Source: an uncultured Actinomycetes bacterium
GTDB lineage: Bacteria > Actinomycetota > Actinomycetes > Nanopelagicales > Nanopelagicaceae
Direction of reading: 5' to 3'
DNA length: 12,134 nucleotides
Assembly (NCBI GenBank): GCA_903932705.1
Contig: CAIZHC010000170.1
Coordinates: 1-12,134, forward strand
Shown: one piece after another, positions 11,332 through 12,134 of the stretch
How the letters are laid out: the number at the start of each line of letters is the position of its first letter
Numbering within the stretch: the first letter of the stretch is position 1
Translations under genes and position numbers: made by a program
Notes under the pieces: model-generated
Databases searched by the model: none
What the model was told of the DNA's origin: nothing
The model's input: only the letters and a program-made list of their open reading frames with translations

Positions 11332-11359
11332 CGAAACCCCTCAGTTTTCACTGAGGGGT
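11326..11359 (-). terminator. Attenuator-type terminator hairpin in the ilvB leader
   Basis: On the minus strand ACCCCTCAGT, a GAAA tetraloop, then ACTGAGGGGT form a perfect 10-bp stem (11336-11359), followed by the interrupted T-rich tail TTCGCATTTC. It lies between the leader peptide and ilvB. The strong stem and GNRA-type loop on the transcribed strand argue for a functional RNA structure. The tail is poorer in U than in textbook terminators, as is common in actinobacteria. Read-through control by translation of the leader peptide is the likely purpose. Confidence 0.65.
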
Positions 11360-11360
11360 A

Positions 11361-11389
11361 GCGCACCATCTAGTCAGACTAGATCGCGC
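11361..11389 (-). promoter_or_regulatory. Leader hairpin overlapping the leader-peptide stop codon
   Basis: The minus strand pairs ATCTAGT with ACTAGAT around a CTG loop (11368-11384). The flanking GCGC blocks (11386-11389 and 11361-11364) extend the stem across a G-U pair and a 2-nt bulge. The UAG stop and last codons of the leader peptide lie in its 5' arm, so a ribosome reaching the stop would open it. It ends 1 nt before the terminator stem. It resembles the pause or 1:2 hairpin of attenuators. Confidence 0.6.
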
Positions 11390-11417
11390 GCTCTCGAATC
11401 ACCACTGATGATGTCAT
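11379..11417 (-). CDS. ilvB leader peptide MTSSVVIRERAI
   Basis: A 12-codon frame, ATG to TAG, encodes M-T-S-S-V-V-I-R-E-R-A-I. Its ATG begins 7 nt after the -10 hexamer of the ilvB promoter, so the first base of the mRNA would be at or next to the A of the start codon. It would thus be translated from a leaderless transcript, a frequent arrangement in actinobacteria. It has Val-Val-Ile at codons 5-7 and Ile at codon 12, the last before the stop, which fits sensing of charged tRNA-Val and tRNA-Ile. Comparable leader peptides are known before ilvBNC in Corynebacterium and Streptomyces. Two strong hairpins follow. No leucine codon is present. The role is inferred from position and codon content. 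Confidence 0.7.
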   Translation of the reverse strand: MTSSVVIRERAI

Positions 11418-11423
11418 GGCGCA

Positions 11424-11452
11424 ATTCTCGCTTGTCTGGCAAGGCTAGTCAA
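11424..11452 (-). promoter_or_regulatory. Promoter of the ilvB operon
   Basis: On the minus strand TTGACT (11447-11452), a 17-bp spacer and GAGAAT (11424-11429) form the best sigma-70-type promoter in the window. Predicted start is at about 11417, the A of the leader-peptide ATG. It lies in the gap after ilvD, so ilvB and the genes after it need not depend on ilvD transcription. Confidence 0.75.
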
Positions 11453-11471
11453 CCCCTACGAAGAGCATCCC

Positions 11472-11493
11472 AAAATATGAGATGCCTATCTCA
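11472..11493 (-). terminator. Weak terminator after ilvD
   Basis: Seven bases after the ilvD stop, the minus strand has TGAGAT, loop AGGC, ATCTCA, then TATTTT. The stem is only 6 bp and AT-rich, but the U-run directly follows. It plausibly ends ilvD transcription before the ilvB promoter. Confidence 0.5.
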
Positions 11494-11499
11494 GAATAC

Positions 11500-12134
11500 T
11501 TAGCCGCAGACCGCCCCTTGGGAGGCCGAACCAACGACCTTTGCATACTTAGCCAGAACTCCACGGCGATATTTGTGAGGGACCGGAGTGAAGTGCTTGC
11601 GGCGTTCTGCAAGTTCAGACTCTTCAACCAGAAGATCCAGGGTTCGCTTTGCAATATCGATGCGGATGAGATCGCCATCCTTGATGAATGCGATCGGTCC
11701 CCCATCAACTGCTTCAGGTGCAACGTGACCCACGCAGAGACCCGTACTTCCGCCAGAGAAACGGCCATCGGTAAGGAGAAGCGTTGATTTTCCAAGTCCA
11801 GCACCTTTAATAGCGCCAGTGATCATCAACATCTCGCGCATTCCTGGCCCACCCTTTGGACCTTCATAGCGAATGACGACGACATCGCCAGCCTTAATGG
11901 TGCCATTTTCGAGCGCGACCATTGCCGCTTGTTCGCGTTCAAAGACTCGAGCGGGTCCTTCAAAGAAATCCACGCCGACTCCAGCGGTCTTACAGACCGC
12001 TCCATCTGTCGCAAGAGTTCCATGCAAGATTGTGATTCCACCACCCGCAGAGAGCGGATTTTGAATGGAGTGAAGAACCTCTCCATCTGGATCTAGCGGA
12101 GTGAGCTCTGCAAGATTCTCGGCCATTGTCTTAC
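11500..12134 (-). CDS. ilvD: Dihydroxy-acid dehydratase, C-terminal part (5' end beyond window)
   Basis: IlvD dehydrates 2,3-dihydroxy-isovalerate and 2,3-dihydroxy-3-methylvalerate to the 2-oxo acids that IlvE aminates; the enzyme binds an Fe-S cluster. Only the last 210 residues are present, reading through the window edge with K-T ahead of M-A-E-N-L-A, so the Met at 12126 is internal and not the start. Visible hallmarks are [33 protein letters not shown] (its serine is the proposed catalytic base in the family) and [11 protein letters not shown]. The Fe-S cysteines would lie upstream, outside the window. Full-length relatives have roughly 560-620 residues. The related Edd dehydratase is less likely beside ilvB. 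The gene ends before its own stem-loop and a new promoter, so it is probably a separate transcription unit from ilvB. Confidence 0.95.
   Translation of the reverse strand, partial: KTMAENLAELTPLDPDGEVLHSIQNPLSAGGGITILHGTLATDGAVCKTAGVGVDFFEGPARVFEREQAAMVALENGTIKAGDVVVIRYEGPKGGPGMREMLMITGAIKGAGLGKSTLLLTDGRFSGGSTGLCVGHVAPEAVDGGPIAFIKDGDLIRIDIAKRTLDLLVEESELAERRKHFTPVPHKYRRGVLAKYAKVVGSASQGAVCG

Noticed and set aside
11268..11417. T-box riboswitch before ilvB
   Set aside because: The conserved T-box bulge sequence and a specifier stem are not visible, and the leader is only about 150 nt; a leader peptide explains the region better.

Overview
The window reads as a chromosomal segment of an actinobacterium in which every gene lies on the minus strand. 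The gene order ilvB-ilvN-ilvC-serA-leuB-ilvE-cimA is the actinobacterial branched-chain amino acid cluster, and the EF-Ts, S2, SerA and citramalate synthase sequences are actinobacterial in style. Base composition looks close to half GC by eye, low for the phylum, and intergenic gaps are very short. Together these suggest a streamlined lineage such as the freshwater acI group (Nanopelagicales, e.g. Planktophila-like). That placement is inference; no 16S gene or marker search supports it.

In transcription order (right to left): the 3' end of ilvD (11500 to the window edge) ends at a weak stem-loop. A 232-bp gap follows with a good sigma-70-type promoter, a 12-codon leader peptide that would be translated from a leaderless mRNA, and two strong hairpins, which together look like an attenuator. 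Next comes a tightly packed run: ilvB, ilvN, ilvC, serA, leuB, ilvE, cimA and xerC, with junctions from an 8-nt overlap to a 17-nt gap. A 211-bp gap then carries a probable promoter and a highly structured leader in front of rpsB, which is followed after 3 bp by tsf, cut by the left edge.

Functionally, IlvB/IlvN (acetohydroxyacid synthase), IlvC, IlvD and IlvE make valine and isoleucine and feed leucine synthesis. CimA makes citramalate from pyruvate and acetyl-CoA; LeuB (with LeuCD, not in this window) can carry it to 2-oxobutyrate, giving a threonine-independent isoleucine route. SerA starts serine synthesis. XerC is a chromosome-dimer-resolution recombinase at the end of the amino acid run. 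RpsB and EF-Ts belong to the translation machinery.

The least ordinary parts are the two intergenic regions. The rpsB leader can fold into a junction with two hairpins carrying the same UCAC loop, and its closing stem competes with a local hairpin. The ilvB leader encodes M-T-S-S-V-V-I-R-E-R-A-I ahead of a GAAA-capped terminator-like hairpin. I see no mobile element, CRISPR array, tRNA or rRNA, and no gene-free stretch longer than 300 bases.
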